From Mixophyes australis (Eukaryota > Chordata > Amphibia > Anura > Limnodynastidae): 64,000 nt of DNA. How positions within the stretch are numbered: position 1 is the stretch's first letter; every line of letters begins with the position of its first letter. The position numbers and the translations under genes are program-made. The notes under the pieces are model-generated. The model was not told where the DNA came from. It ran no database searches and worked only from the letters and a program-made list of their open reading frames with translations. The stretch spans positions 298,965,565 through 299,029,564 of the forward strand of contig JAVHZZ010000003.1 in NCBI GenBank assembly GCA_036250195.1, in the 5' to 3' direction. Below, in pieces: positions 25,901 through 37,900 of this stretch.

Positions 25901-28900
25901 GTGGCATCCTGTCTCTTATTCCCCCCCCCCCATCTCCTGGGTGGCATCCTGTCTCTTATTCCCCCCCCCCCCCGAGTGGCATCCTGTCTCTTATTCCCCC
26001 CCCCCCCCGAGTGGCATCCTGTCTCTTATTCCCCCATCCCCCCCGAGTGGCATCCTGTCTCTTATTCCCACCCCCCCCCCCCCGAGTGGCATCCTGTCTC
26101 TTATTCCCCCCCCCCCATCTCCTGGGTGGCATCCTGTCTCTTATACCCCCATCCCCGAGTGGCATCCTGTCTCTTATTCCCCCCCCCCCCCGAGTGGCAT
26201 CCTGTCCCTTATTCCCCCATCCCCCCCCCCCCCCGAGTGGCATCCTGTCTCTTATTTCCCCCCGCCCCCCCCCCCCCCGAGTGGCATACTGTCATGTCTT
26301 TTATCCCCCCCAAGTGGCATACTGTTTATTATTCCCCCCCCCCTCAGTGGCATGCCGTTTCTTACTCCGCCCCCCCCCCCCCCCGAGTGGCATACTGTCA
26401 TGTCTTTTATCCCCCCCCAAGTGGCATACTGTTTATTATTTCCCCCCCCCCCCCCGAGTGGCATACTGCCATGTCTCTTATTCCCCCACCCACCCCCCCC
26501 CCAGTGGCATCCTTTCACTTCTCCCCGTTTTCTATGTGACATCCTCCCTCTCTCCCCGTTTTTTATGTACAATCCTCCTCCCCCCCCCCCTTTAGTGTAC
26601 TCACCTTCATGTCTCTACTCGTTTCCGCTGTCTTCTGCCTTTTTCTGCTTTCTTCTGCTGTCCGCTCCTCAGACAGCTGCAGGACCCGGCCAGGACATTT
26701 GCAGCGATGCGCGCGGCACATTTCATCTGGTGGCTGGTTCCTGGGGAGGAGCCAGCCACCAGGAAGCCTGTCAGTGACAGGCTGTACTAAACTGACTGCC
26801 CTGGACGTGATCATGTGAGTATACAAATACTCACATGATCGCTGCGCAGGGGACCGGACCGGCCCAACTGACCATCGGCCCTTCTGGCAAATGCCAGAAG
26901 TGCCAGATGGCCAGTCCGGCCCTGGTTTAGAGACACCACTCTAGAAGCTAGATCAAATGTTATACAATCTCTTCTTAATATTTACGTTGGACACATGCAA
27001 AGGGAAAATTTTTAAGTGCCTATTAAAAACCACATGTTTTATAGGAAAGTGTGATGTAGAAAATCAATAAGTCTGTATTCCGTACTCCTGGCCAAGAGGC
27101 ACAGTTATAAGGTCAACAGGGTATTTCATCTGAAGGTTTGTTTTTTATTTTTTTTATTTCCTCAGGGGGCTCTGAACAGAGCAGTGATGAATTAGCTGGC
27201 CAAGCTGTAGGACCACTAGCAGCAGCCCTAAGGTTGCAGGTCAGTGCAAACACAATTAAGTAAATGAAATGTCCTATATTGCTTTAGGATTAAAGTATAT
27301 GTCCTCTCTCATCAGAATCTAGCAGAGAGCAGTGAAAGATGGTTTGACGCTCAGAAGTACAAGAAGTGGAATCTTCATTGTTTAAAGTTACAGCCACTCT
27401 CCCCTGTTCCCAGGTATGCATATAAATATATTCTAACATAAACATGATTAGTAGCGTTTGGGTGAAATATTGAGTAGAAATCTATTATTTCTAAAATTAT
27501 TCATATGCCAGGATCAGTGTGTGAGTACAGGCTTAAATGTTTTGTTCAAAATATGAACTAATACCATGTTTTCATGTTGCTAGACACACACAGATATGCA
27601 ATGTAAAGGATAAGCGCTGACAATTTTCTTTTTTCGTCTGTGTGTGTGTGTGTTTTTTTTAAAAAATTTTTTTTTGCCAATGCTTAGAATTTAACAAAAG
27701 GCATATTCAAGAAGTGAACACATGCAGTAGGAATCTTAAATTAATTAGGCATTTGAGTGCTGAACAACTGATTGGATTCAGAGACTGATATAAAATCTGT
27801 GTGCGCTTTATAATATCTATAATGCAAAGCTAGAATTAATGTGTGGGTTTTATTTAATCTGGCTGCTTCATATTTCTTTCGTCCGTTTTGTGTTTTTAAT
27901 TCAGAGCCTTAATGGTCAGGCAAAGAGTTTTTACTACCGTTGCATATAACAACCGTTGTGTGCCTACTGTACATTTTTTACACAGATCAAGCTTGTGTCC
28001 TATATTTGGGTAGTGACCAATAGTGAAAAAAGCAACTGCGCTCTAGCTATATGATTGTTGTGGTCTAACACAAAAGGGATAAGGATTGGCAAACAATAGT
28101 GTTTAGTACAAGTTGCAGGATTACATATGGAAACCAATGGGTGAAAGTTGTCAGAAGATGGAAAAACCATTTTTAAACTAGTCAACAAAATAGCCAATAT
28201 TTAACTAAACCAGACTAGCAGAGTCGGAAAACATTGGTTCTAATGGTTCTATTTACATATAAATTTTACGAAGTACTGTACATGCCTAAAGGACAACTAA
28301 AGCTGAAAAACAAATAGCGTTATTCAAGCGCAATAATTATATTCTATTTTGGAAACTATATATCAAATATTTTTGTTTCTTTATTTTTGAGATATTAAAC
28401 AATGACCACATTGTTACACCATTTTTTTTTTTTATTAGTGATTTCAGTTTTTTTTCAGTTTTGCCATGTTTGCTTTTTTAATTCATATTAAATGAAATTC
28501 CTGTTTAGGAAATGTTGGCTTATCTTCTAATATTCCGCCATTTTGAAAGCCTGTATCTTCCAGTATATTAGTGTACATTTATTTTTTTTATCTGTCCTTT
28601 TTTTTCTAACTTATTTAGAGAGTCCCTTTTTAAACCTGTTTTTTTTATGTAATTCTCAGAAATGACTTTAACAGCCCTTTTCCGTTCACTTCTTATTTTT
28701 TTTATTTTATTGCTTCTGGCATTGCTTTTACTTGCCTATGTTTGTATTATTTATGTTTTACAATGGGAAAGTTCAGCTGTAACGCTCTAGTTTTCAGTGA
28801 TGAGGCAAGCAATATTGCAGCAAGATCGAAATAATAAATAAAAGTTTGCAGCCATTACATATAGTGGAGATATTGGAATTATGGGAAAGAGACCAAATTA

Positions 28901-31900
28901 ATGGGAGGCAATAAAACAAATCTAGTGTAGAGTGGTAGAAGTCCGCATTGGCCAATACAGGTACCATTGTGTTTAGCAAAAGGTTATATTCAGGAGGTAC
29001 TGTATAAACCTCATACAGATGGATATGGAAAAAATGCTGCATCTTCAATGGAGGCAAACATTTAGTGGGTTGACCCAATATTGCCGATACTGCAGCCGAT
29101 GCATTCACTTGGAACAAATTAGATTAGAAACATGTGACACAGGGTCTGGTTGCAACATTTAGACCAACCAAGTGGCCCAAGGATGAATGACCAAGCTATG
29201 AAGGTGTGCCAAGCACTACATTGCCCTCCAATCGCCTTCATTCATGCACAAGAGAAAAATGCTGTATTCCTGCAAACCGGGCAATTCCCCAATAAATGTG
29301 CCCTCTCCACTCCAATATCATTTTAATATCTTTTCCTGGAAAACCAATTTTATTTTATGCATGTGGAGGTAACATTGGATGCAATGGCCCTATGCGCCCA
29401 TCTCCTCCCATCAGACAGGCCCGGCGCTCCCATTAGGCAAGGTTAGGCACTTGCCTAGGGCGCCGGGCTCTGGAGGGCGCCACAGAATTCTAAAAGACTT
29501 TAAAACTGTGCGGCGACCGCTGACCATACTTGTCACGGCCGCCGCACAGCATTCAGATGCACGGGGAGGGGGGAAGAGGCTGTTTTGTCACCACTGCCGC
29601 CTCTCTGCTCCGTCTCCTCCCCTCCACTTACTAGTGTCAGTGAGTGGAGGGGAGGAGACGGAGCAGAGAGGCGGCGGTGGTGAGACAAGGTAAGGAGAGG
29701 AGGGAGGAGGGCGGCGATTTTTTTTAAAAATGCCTAGGGCGCCGTTGACCCCAAGACCGGCCCTGCCATCAGAATATGCAAAACGCTGCACCCCTGCAGA
29801 TGCTCTCCTTTTATATGCAAGCCTCATGAGCATCGTGCAAAATCAACTGTGCACATAACAAGTCGAAGCACTGAAATTTCACACTTTCAGAAGATGATCC
29901 TTAGTCCTCCTGCTGGTAACAAACTGCCAGTAGATCATATGTTGGTGTAGTCTTTTCTTGGCAAGCTATATGACCTGACTGATGATGCTAGTTGTGTAGT
30001 GCAGAGGAGGAAACAATTTCATACTTCAGTTTATACTTGACATGCAGCTTACTGCCACTGTTAGGTACATAACTCCCCGCTGTCCTTGCAATAGATGGGA
30101 CAGTCTCACCAGAATCGGGATAGTTGTCACAGTGCTGCTCTCTCCTGCCTGTTCTTGCAGCTTTGACCACCTGGTACTGCTAATGTTTTAAGTGCTGCTG
30201 ATGTTTTTAGTGAAGTCGCTGCTTGTTTGGATCCTCGAGGTTGGGGACCTGTTTGACAAAGGGATAGGTATTACCCCCCTTGAAAAGCCAAGCACCTATT
30301 TAATCATTTAAGAAATAATCCCCACCCCCTCTCCCAAACCTACACATCATCAAATTAAACGCAAACAGGTTTGATTAAACCCCCACATTGCATTAATAGC
30401 ACCTAAAACATATTAATAGCCCACACAAACACCACTTGGATTAAGAACTCCCATGTAGCATTAACTCTCCTGCATAATAACACCATCACCCAAATTATAT
30501 TAATAACCCCCCCCCCCCCCCACAGACACATACCTGCTCTGCACAATACTGTGAGAGCAGGCTCCTCTGTCTGCATCCCAATAGAGATGTCCCAGCAGTA
30601 GAAAATTCCACATTTACCAAGGGATGAAGAGGGGATGGATTGTTCCATAAAATGGCAGCTCCACTCTGTGTAGGAGACTGCTTGTCACATTTTCTTATGT
30701 GTTCTTTAAAAACAGCCACATAAGCTGACTATCGGTTCATTTTTATTTTTTCAGTGACATCATGATTTCCCGAGGACAGAGTCCAAAAGCTGTCAACGTG
30801 CTTGCGAAGGAGATAGGATTACTTGCAGATGAAACTGAAATGTATGGCCGTACCAAAGCTAAAGTACTTCTGTCTGTTCTGGAGAGGTTAAAGGAGCAGC
30901 CAAATGGCAAATACGTCTTAGTTGCTGGGTAAGTCTCTACAATGGGATCAGTTGTGTGTGTTTTTGTTTTTTTTGTTGTTTTTTTTTTAACTGATGTGTT
31001 ATTGCATTAGTTTTTTTTATAACCATTTTGATTCTAAGAATAGAAATAAAAAGGCTTTGTGATGAGCCCAACTGGTTAAAATTGAGTAGAGTGCGCGCTC
31101 GACCATCTGCAAAGCATGGTTACCCACATCTATCAGGGTCCATTCTTGCATTTCACTTCACTTGCCTCTTCCCCTTATTGAAACCAGCTGATAAGGTTTT
31201 AATGCCTCTCCCCATGAACTTCACATGGCCATTAACTGAGCATAGAAAATAAACAATCTCTTTTTTTTTTTCCTCCTCTTTTGGGTCGGACGCCACCCAA
31301 AACATAATATGATTAGTTATCCTTTAAGTAGGTGTAGAAATTCTTTTGGAAATTACTATACTTCTGTACTCCATTGCAACATGACTGCAGCTAATTTTAA
31401 ATCTACCTGTAACCCTGCATTAAAAGACATTTTAATGAAACCACTACTTATTTTAAAAGTAATGTATGCTTTGCTGAATTCTTGTTGCTGAATGAAATGG
31501 GGCTTGTACTCTTATGTCTTGCTGATGTGTTGATGCAGAATCTTGCTTTATAAAGCAAAGCATGTTTCTAATTATTTACATAATACTGTCCTCTTCTAAC
31601 AGTGCTTTTGCAATGGTGTAAATGGGTGATATTATTTTCCACATTGCTGTCAGATATATTTATGTCCTTAGTGGTTGGACCTTTGTCTCCCCAAATGTGT
31701 CCTGAAGGCGATTGGACTTACCTAGTGTTGATCTGAACAGTGACTTACAGCCCTTGGTACAGTGCATCTTCCAGTGATTGCTTGATTCAGATGCTAATAA
31801 CTAGATTTGTATGATAACGTTCTTTTATAGTGTGGGCGTGTTCATGCTGCTTGTGTCTCTTGGCGATCCCGGTGACATTACAACAACAAAGATGACCTCT

Positions 31901-34900
31901 GACCTTATTAAACCTATATTGCCCTGCTGAGTAATGTTTGAACTTAAAAATTATAAAACATGTAATTAATGGCAGCTTATATTTTTTCTTTTATAAAGCA
32001 TCTAAATTGATACGCTCTTATTAAAAAAAAAAAAAATAAGACCCTTCAGAGGCATTTGGCAGTGATGCCTGTGGTGCAGTTACTATGGCCAGTGACTTAA
32101 AGAAACAACGTCTGGTTTTGTGATGTTTTGGCCTACATTTAGACTAGATTTATTGCAGAGTTCTTCCAAAAACGTGTAGGTGAACTGACCTTGTCAAAGC
32201 AAAAGTCATTGCCATTATTCAGATCCTACAGCAAATGGTTAATTAGTGCAAATATACAACTGATATTACGTTCTCAAATATAAGGCTTAATATTCAATGT
32301 AAAAATGAAATATATTAGATTTCTGTAACCATTATTCTCTTATGTTGCAATTGTTTCATTTATGATGAAACCTATTATTAATATACTATTATTATGATGC
32401 TATAAAAACAACAAACCACAAATAAGTTCCCGGTCACATGGACTCCGTGGACCTCACATTGCTCATCATCCTCACAGGGCTCATCATCCTTTTCACCATC
32501 ATCAATACTAGTACAGACCTCAACAACAACCTCTAATCTACCTTGAAAAACAAATCCAAGCATACTAAAATAGCTTAAAGAGGTGCTGATAACACCATTA
32601 ACATAATTAATCAACCAGTCCCTTGCTACAGGAGTAATTCCAGAGGACTGGAAAAGAGCGAATATAGTCGCATTGCACAAAAGTGATAGCAACTATCGAC
32701 CAGTGAGCCCCACAGAGCCCTGTGACTGAAAATGAACATTGGTATAAAGCCATTCAAATTGCAGGGTCACAAAGAGCATTAATTAACATTTTGGGCCCGC
32801 TCCTGTGGGCATCTCTCTAGCCAATGCATGGCCTTCTGTGGGGTGGAATAGAAGTGTTGACGGCCCTGCGCCTCCACCCGAATTCATGGAATAAGGCAGA
32901 TTTAGTTCACGCAACTTGTGTTTAACTGGTGTTAACTGAGCTCTTGGTTTCTGGACATCCAATGCGAAATCTGGGAATACGGATATTGTGTTGTCAAACT
33001 TTAAGGGACCCCTCTGGCGCACCAGTTTAAGGACCGCATCCCTATCCTTGAAGTGGAGGAGCTTGGCTATAAATGTTCGTGATGGTGCACCAGGCAGAGT
33101 TGCCTGGGGTAGAAGGTGATATGCTCTCTTCACTGCATGATGAGGGGAAAAGGCCTCCTCCCAAAAAGCTCAACAAGCCAGGTTTCCAAGAATGGTTCAG
33201 GAGCAGACCCTTCTGCACGTTCTGGGAGTCCAACAAATCGAAAATTGTTGTGCCTCAGGTGGCGCTCAGGTTCCATCATTTTAAATTTGCACTGAGAAAT
33301 TTGCACGGTCAAGCCCTGCAGCTCCCCTTTGATGGGTGCCATAGTATCCTCTAGAGTAGAGATATGATTTTCAGCTTCACCAACTTTCTCACGTATTTTT
33401 TTTGCATGTTATGCCTTGTCGGGGAAAGGTCAACCTGGACTTCACTGATTTTATCAGTGACCCTTTTTACAGAGGTGGTAATAGCGGATAACACCTGCTG
33501 GACAGATGGTGGGTCTTCTTGGCCCTGTTTATCAGAAGCAGTAGATGGTGCTCGACCATCCTTAGCAGTGGTGGTGGGAGGTTGGCACGCATAATATTCA
33601 AGTTTTTGGCTGCAGTCGTCTGAGAACTTTTCCCAATTTTGATGGAATATGAAGCAGGGAATATAGCGGTGCCGTCTACCGTAGCCCAGTTGCTATGTTT
33701 CAGGACCCTCTTTCAAGACACAAATAAAGTTTAGGATGGGAAATAAACACTAAACAGACAGCTTCAGTTAGATCAATTTTACAATTAGTCTAAGGTTGCT
33801 GACAACACGTGAACTCCCTTATGCATGAACATTACGTAATGGATTGTTGTAGTAGTAAAAAATGTGACAGCCTGAAAAGGGTCCGCATAACACAGTTATT
33901 TGATTACTATATGAGAAAACTTTGTTCTACTTGCTGTGTAACTCACCCTTAAATATTTTGACTGTTTTTTTGTTTTTTTTTCATAAAATTATTTTGAAAA
34001 GAAAATGGGCGTTGTATATGTAACATGAACACCCATGTGTACGAGCCCTTAGACTGGTGAACAAATGTAAAGAATGACTTCTTTCCAATTAGGAGTGGTA
34101 TCTATAGGCTTTGACTTTTAGGTGGTCAGAATGCATAAATAGTGTGTCTTCGGGACAGCTTGACATATGATTGAGTATCTTTCATTGGTTTGTGAATAAT
34201 GTCTTCACTAATCTGGTTTAACCTCATAATTGTACACCCAACTCTGTGGATCACAGTTGATTGCTAGTTGGATTTTATAGCACTCTGTATACTGTTTTTT
34301 TTTTTTTTGTTGTTTTTTTAATGTTCATATTGTATTTTAAATACAGTCAGTGAAAAACTTAAACCATCATCTTCTACAAAGTCTTGTATTTAAGAGAAGA
34401 CATTATGCCAATTGTTATTGGTTTAATATATTGTTGGACAAATGTATTGGCTACATGGTCATTTTGAAATGAAAATTGATGTAACCGCAAAACCAGTACA
34501 AGGAAAATTTATGTCTCCTATGTGCATGTTTCAGTGTAAATACAAAAAAAATAAGCGATTGTTAGGGATCAACAGCTCAATCAAATTCATTGAACTGGAT
34601 ACAGAAATGTACAAACCGTTTATTAAGAAAAAAACAAAAGCATTTAAAATGGGGACATTAATGCAGCTGCTGTCAATAATTAGCTAGCACATGGGAGTGA
34701 ATGGTGTGTTTACATTATAATGTATTCATATGTTAAGTGGGCCCCTTTCTTTGGCTTTTCACTGTTTAGTTGTTGAAGTCTTTGGCTGAACTGTTTAATC
34801 TCTAAGGCCTCCTACATATGGGTGTTAGGTTTTAGGAAAGCATTCATAGGTTTTAGGAATGCATATGTACTTTGAGACTTGTAGAACAAAACATAATGTA

Positions 34901-37900
34901 AGCAAATGGACCTGTGTACACACATTTTCTGACAAGCATTTGCTTTGCTTTTCACTGCAATTTCAGTGTTTACAAGTTCTAACAATTGGTAAAATATTAT
35001 TATTTTATTATTATTATTATCATTTATTTGTTGGGCGCCACAAGGTTTCCGCAGCGCCGTGCATAGTGCAAACAGTAGACCATACAGGGTTAAACAGTAC
35101 AGAACAATGCTTCAGAAACTCCGGGACAGACAAATGGAGTAAGGACGGAGCAGAAGAACAGGTATGGAGACACGAGGGAAGAAGTGCCCTGCTCAAACGA
35201 GCTTACATCCTAAGGTAGGGTGGACGAAACAGACACGAGAGGGAGCGGTGGTGCCAGGGGAGAGAGGGAAGAGCGAGCAGAGTAGATGAGGGGTTATGTG
35301 GATGGATGGTGGAAAATAGAGTGAAATTGTATGAGAATTCTCATTGCTTACATAGTACAATAGGCTGCAGGGAAGCTTTGAGACTGCTTATTCTACTGTC
35401 TTTTAAAGTGAGTGCAAGCCTTTGTTTGCCAATGCCTGTCTGAGCCCTTTTGATTTAGTTATTTGGGGTATGTGTATTAATTGTTTTGTTTTTTTGTTTT
35501 TTTTTTAAGTTAAAAAATAAAAATGACCAAACTGACCATTTGTTGAAATATATGATAATTCAGGCTGAAAGGGAAAGAAAGGTGGTAATGGGGTGTGACC
35601 AGTCATGTTCTTGGCACTAGGGTTACACTCCTCCTCTTGGACCTCCCTGCTGCTTTTGACAATATTGATCATCATTCTCCTTCACATCCACCACCATTGG
35701 CCTTTTTGACACCGTTCACTTTGTCTGTCCAGCTGCTCCTTCAGTGTGTATATTCTCCAACTCCAATCCCATTACCTGTTGGGGTCCTACAAGGCTCTTT
35801 TCTTTGCCCTCTGCTTTTTTTTCACTGTACACCTTTTCTTTTAGCAAACTAATTTGCTCATCAGCCTCCAGTACCACTTTTACACTGACACCCACATCTA
35901 CCTCTCCTCTGCTATCTCGTTTGACCAACTGTCTCTTGGCTGTTTCCAAATGGATGTCCCAATGCTACCTAAAGCTCAACAAGTCCAAAGCAGAGTTCAC
36001 CCTCACTGTCGTCAAAACCACAAATGTCTCAGTCTTCAAAATCCACTGCTTTGGTGTCCTCCTTGACATCGCTCTCTGCTCTTCACATCCAGTCTCTAAG
36101 AACTGTCGCTACCATCTTTGAAGTACTGCTAGAAGATTCCATTTTTTCCCCAGGATATAACCAAAAGGATTACCCATTTATTCAACTCCCACCTCAACTT
36201 CTGTGACCTCCTTCTATGTGATTTTCTTCTGTCCCCATTCTACATCCACAGTACTGCTCTGCAAATCACTACACTCTGAAAACCCACCTCTTTACTAGAG
36301 CTTACCCTACTCCCACCAGTACTATTTACACTGGTACAGCCTCACAACTATCACTTCTGTACTCTGAACCACACTTGTTCCTTATCTCAGCTTTGCACAT
36401 TTCCCACTGGATTGTAACCTCTCACCTTCACTACCATTTGTTGCTATGTCTGCCCTTATTTTATATACCTTGTATGTCCTGGTTTAATGTTTGCCCTGTT
36501 TTCCCCACTGTTCAGCATTGCAGAGGACAGTGGTGTCTAAAGCTGGGTACACACTACACTGTTTTCGTCCAATAATCGGCTCAAACAGCCGACATACGAC
36601 CGCTCGTTCAAAAGTCGGGTCAGTGTGTACAGTTACACGATGGTCGAAAGTCTGCCCAAATGGACAATTATCGCCTCATTTTTTGGTCGTACTGTTTAAT
36701 ATTTTCGTTTCAATCTAGTTTCCGCTGTGTAGTGTGTATAAACTTCCGACCGATCCACAACAGTGAGTACGAAATTACAGTCATTGCTCACGACAACATG
36801 GCTGTAAAAAGTCGCTAACGGGACATCCGCTCTTCCCTTTCTCGTCCTAAACAAGGCTAGTGTGTATGCAGTCCATGGACCGAGTGATCGGACCATCGAT
36901 CGCATGTAAAATCACTCGGCATAAAAAGTTGGTCGAAATTTCTGTAGTGTGTACCCAGCTTTAGAGGTTAAGGAAAATAACATTGATAGGGTGTTCAGTC
37001 CTCCTTTATCACCTGTTTATCATTTTTTGTATTTGCATACTACAATCCCTTGACTAAAGGTTGCTACATGATTTGGCATACTTGTCTGGTTTCTGTCTAC
37101 AGTGTCAGCACTTTATAGTGATATGTAGAACAAAGAATTGTTGTGCTTTGATAATGCGATTTCCTTATTTCCAAGCCCAGAGATGCACTCAAACATCCCA
37201 GGGCATTTAAATTGGCTTTGAGATAGGCCTGCCACTGTCACATTGACTGATAGTTTGTTTCAAAAGACAGGTTTGGCTTTATGGTTACATGAAAATCCAT
37301 ATCTTTTGTTAATGCAATGCCTTAGATCTATTGCCAAAATACTTGATTAGATTCTCTTGCATCATGTTGAAGAGTTTAAATGCAAAGCATGTGTGCAGTC
37401 TGACCAGGTCCAGCCTACAGCGGTCTCCTTCACACAAGTAGCAGTGATGACCTTTTTCTTTTCTTTTCCAATTTACTGTTCAAGCTCAATCTTCCCACAG
37501 TTATAGGTTTCAGTGTTTTAAATGAGTTTCAAACTTTTTTTCCTTCTCACTTAGAATAACACCAACGCCGCTTGGGGAAGGGAAAAGCACGGTTACCGTT
37601 GGATTAGTTCAAGCCCTGACAGCACATAAAAATATAAATTCTTTTGCATGTCTGAGACAACCCTCACAAGGACCCACTTTTGGAGTCAAAGGTAATTTCT
37701 TTTTAAATGATTTTCTCTTTTTGGAAGCTTATGTTGAAGCTTTCAAAAGGAGTAACAGGAGTAGTATAATATGCTGCTCCTGTCAGTACGGTTGTAACAG
37801 TTAGAAAAATGTCAGCTTAGACATTACAGCACTTTCAATAAAGGTTCATTATCAGTAATGTCTGTCCTGCATGTTTTAACTGTTACAAGTGTACTGAAGA

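Larger units (their letters stand above)
24306..26924. mobile_element. Large non-autonomous hAT element (2.6 kb) with nested insertions
   Basis: Perfect 14-bp terminal repeats CAGGGCCGGACTGG (24306) and CCAGTCCGGCCCTG (26911-26924), flanked by the 8-bp duplication GTTTAGAG (24298-24305 and 26925-26932). Inside are a family A MITE, a second palindrome, and a C-rich minisatellite. The right 100 bases hold further inverted modules (cttctggcaaatgccagaag). No transposase is recognisable, so it depended on a helper. Confidence 0.95.
19717..27165. other. Intron D-E (7.4 kb)
   Basis: Contains the TA microsatellite, an inverted-repeat element (21450-21611), a hAT MITE (21968-22160) and a large hAT-type element (24306-26924). 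19990-21430, 22170-24297 and 26933-27165 show no recognisable element or gene. A short open stretch at 23182-23475 (-) was not matched to anything. Confidence 0.7.
27414..30754. other. Intron F-G (3.3 kb)
   Basis: Contains a small hAT element (29416-29765) and a copy of hAT interior sequence (30050-30545). 27414-29400 shows no recognisable element apart from T-runs; 28863-28905 shares a ggaattatg...gagac phrase with 24235-24275. Confidence 0.65.
30929..37554. other. Intron G-H (6.6 kb)
   Basis: Carries a CR1-like RT fragment (32573-32730), an L1 ORF1 fragment (32783-33720, -), an L2-tailed element (34990-35290, -), an L2-type RT fragment (35600-36330) and an inverted-repeat transposon (36537-36964). 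30960-32380 and 33730-34980 show only AT-rich intron. Confidence 0.7.

Noticed and set aside
25824..26777. A 317-codon proline-rich open frame and parallel frames on both strands
   Set aside because: It is created by the C-rich minisatellite: open in several frames at once, without splice context and inside a hAT element.
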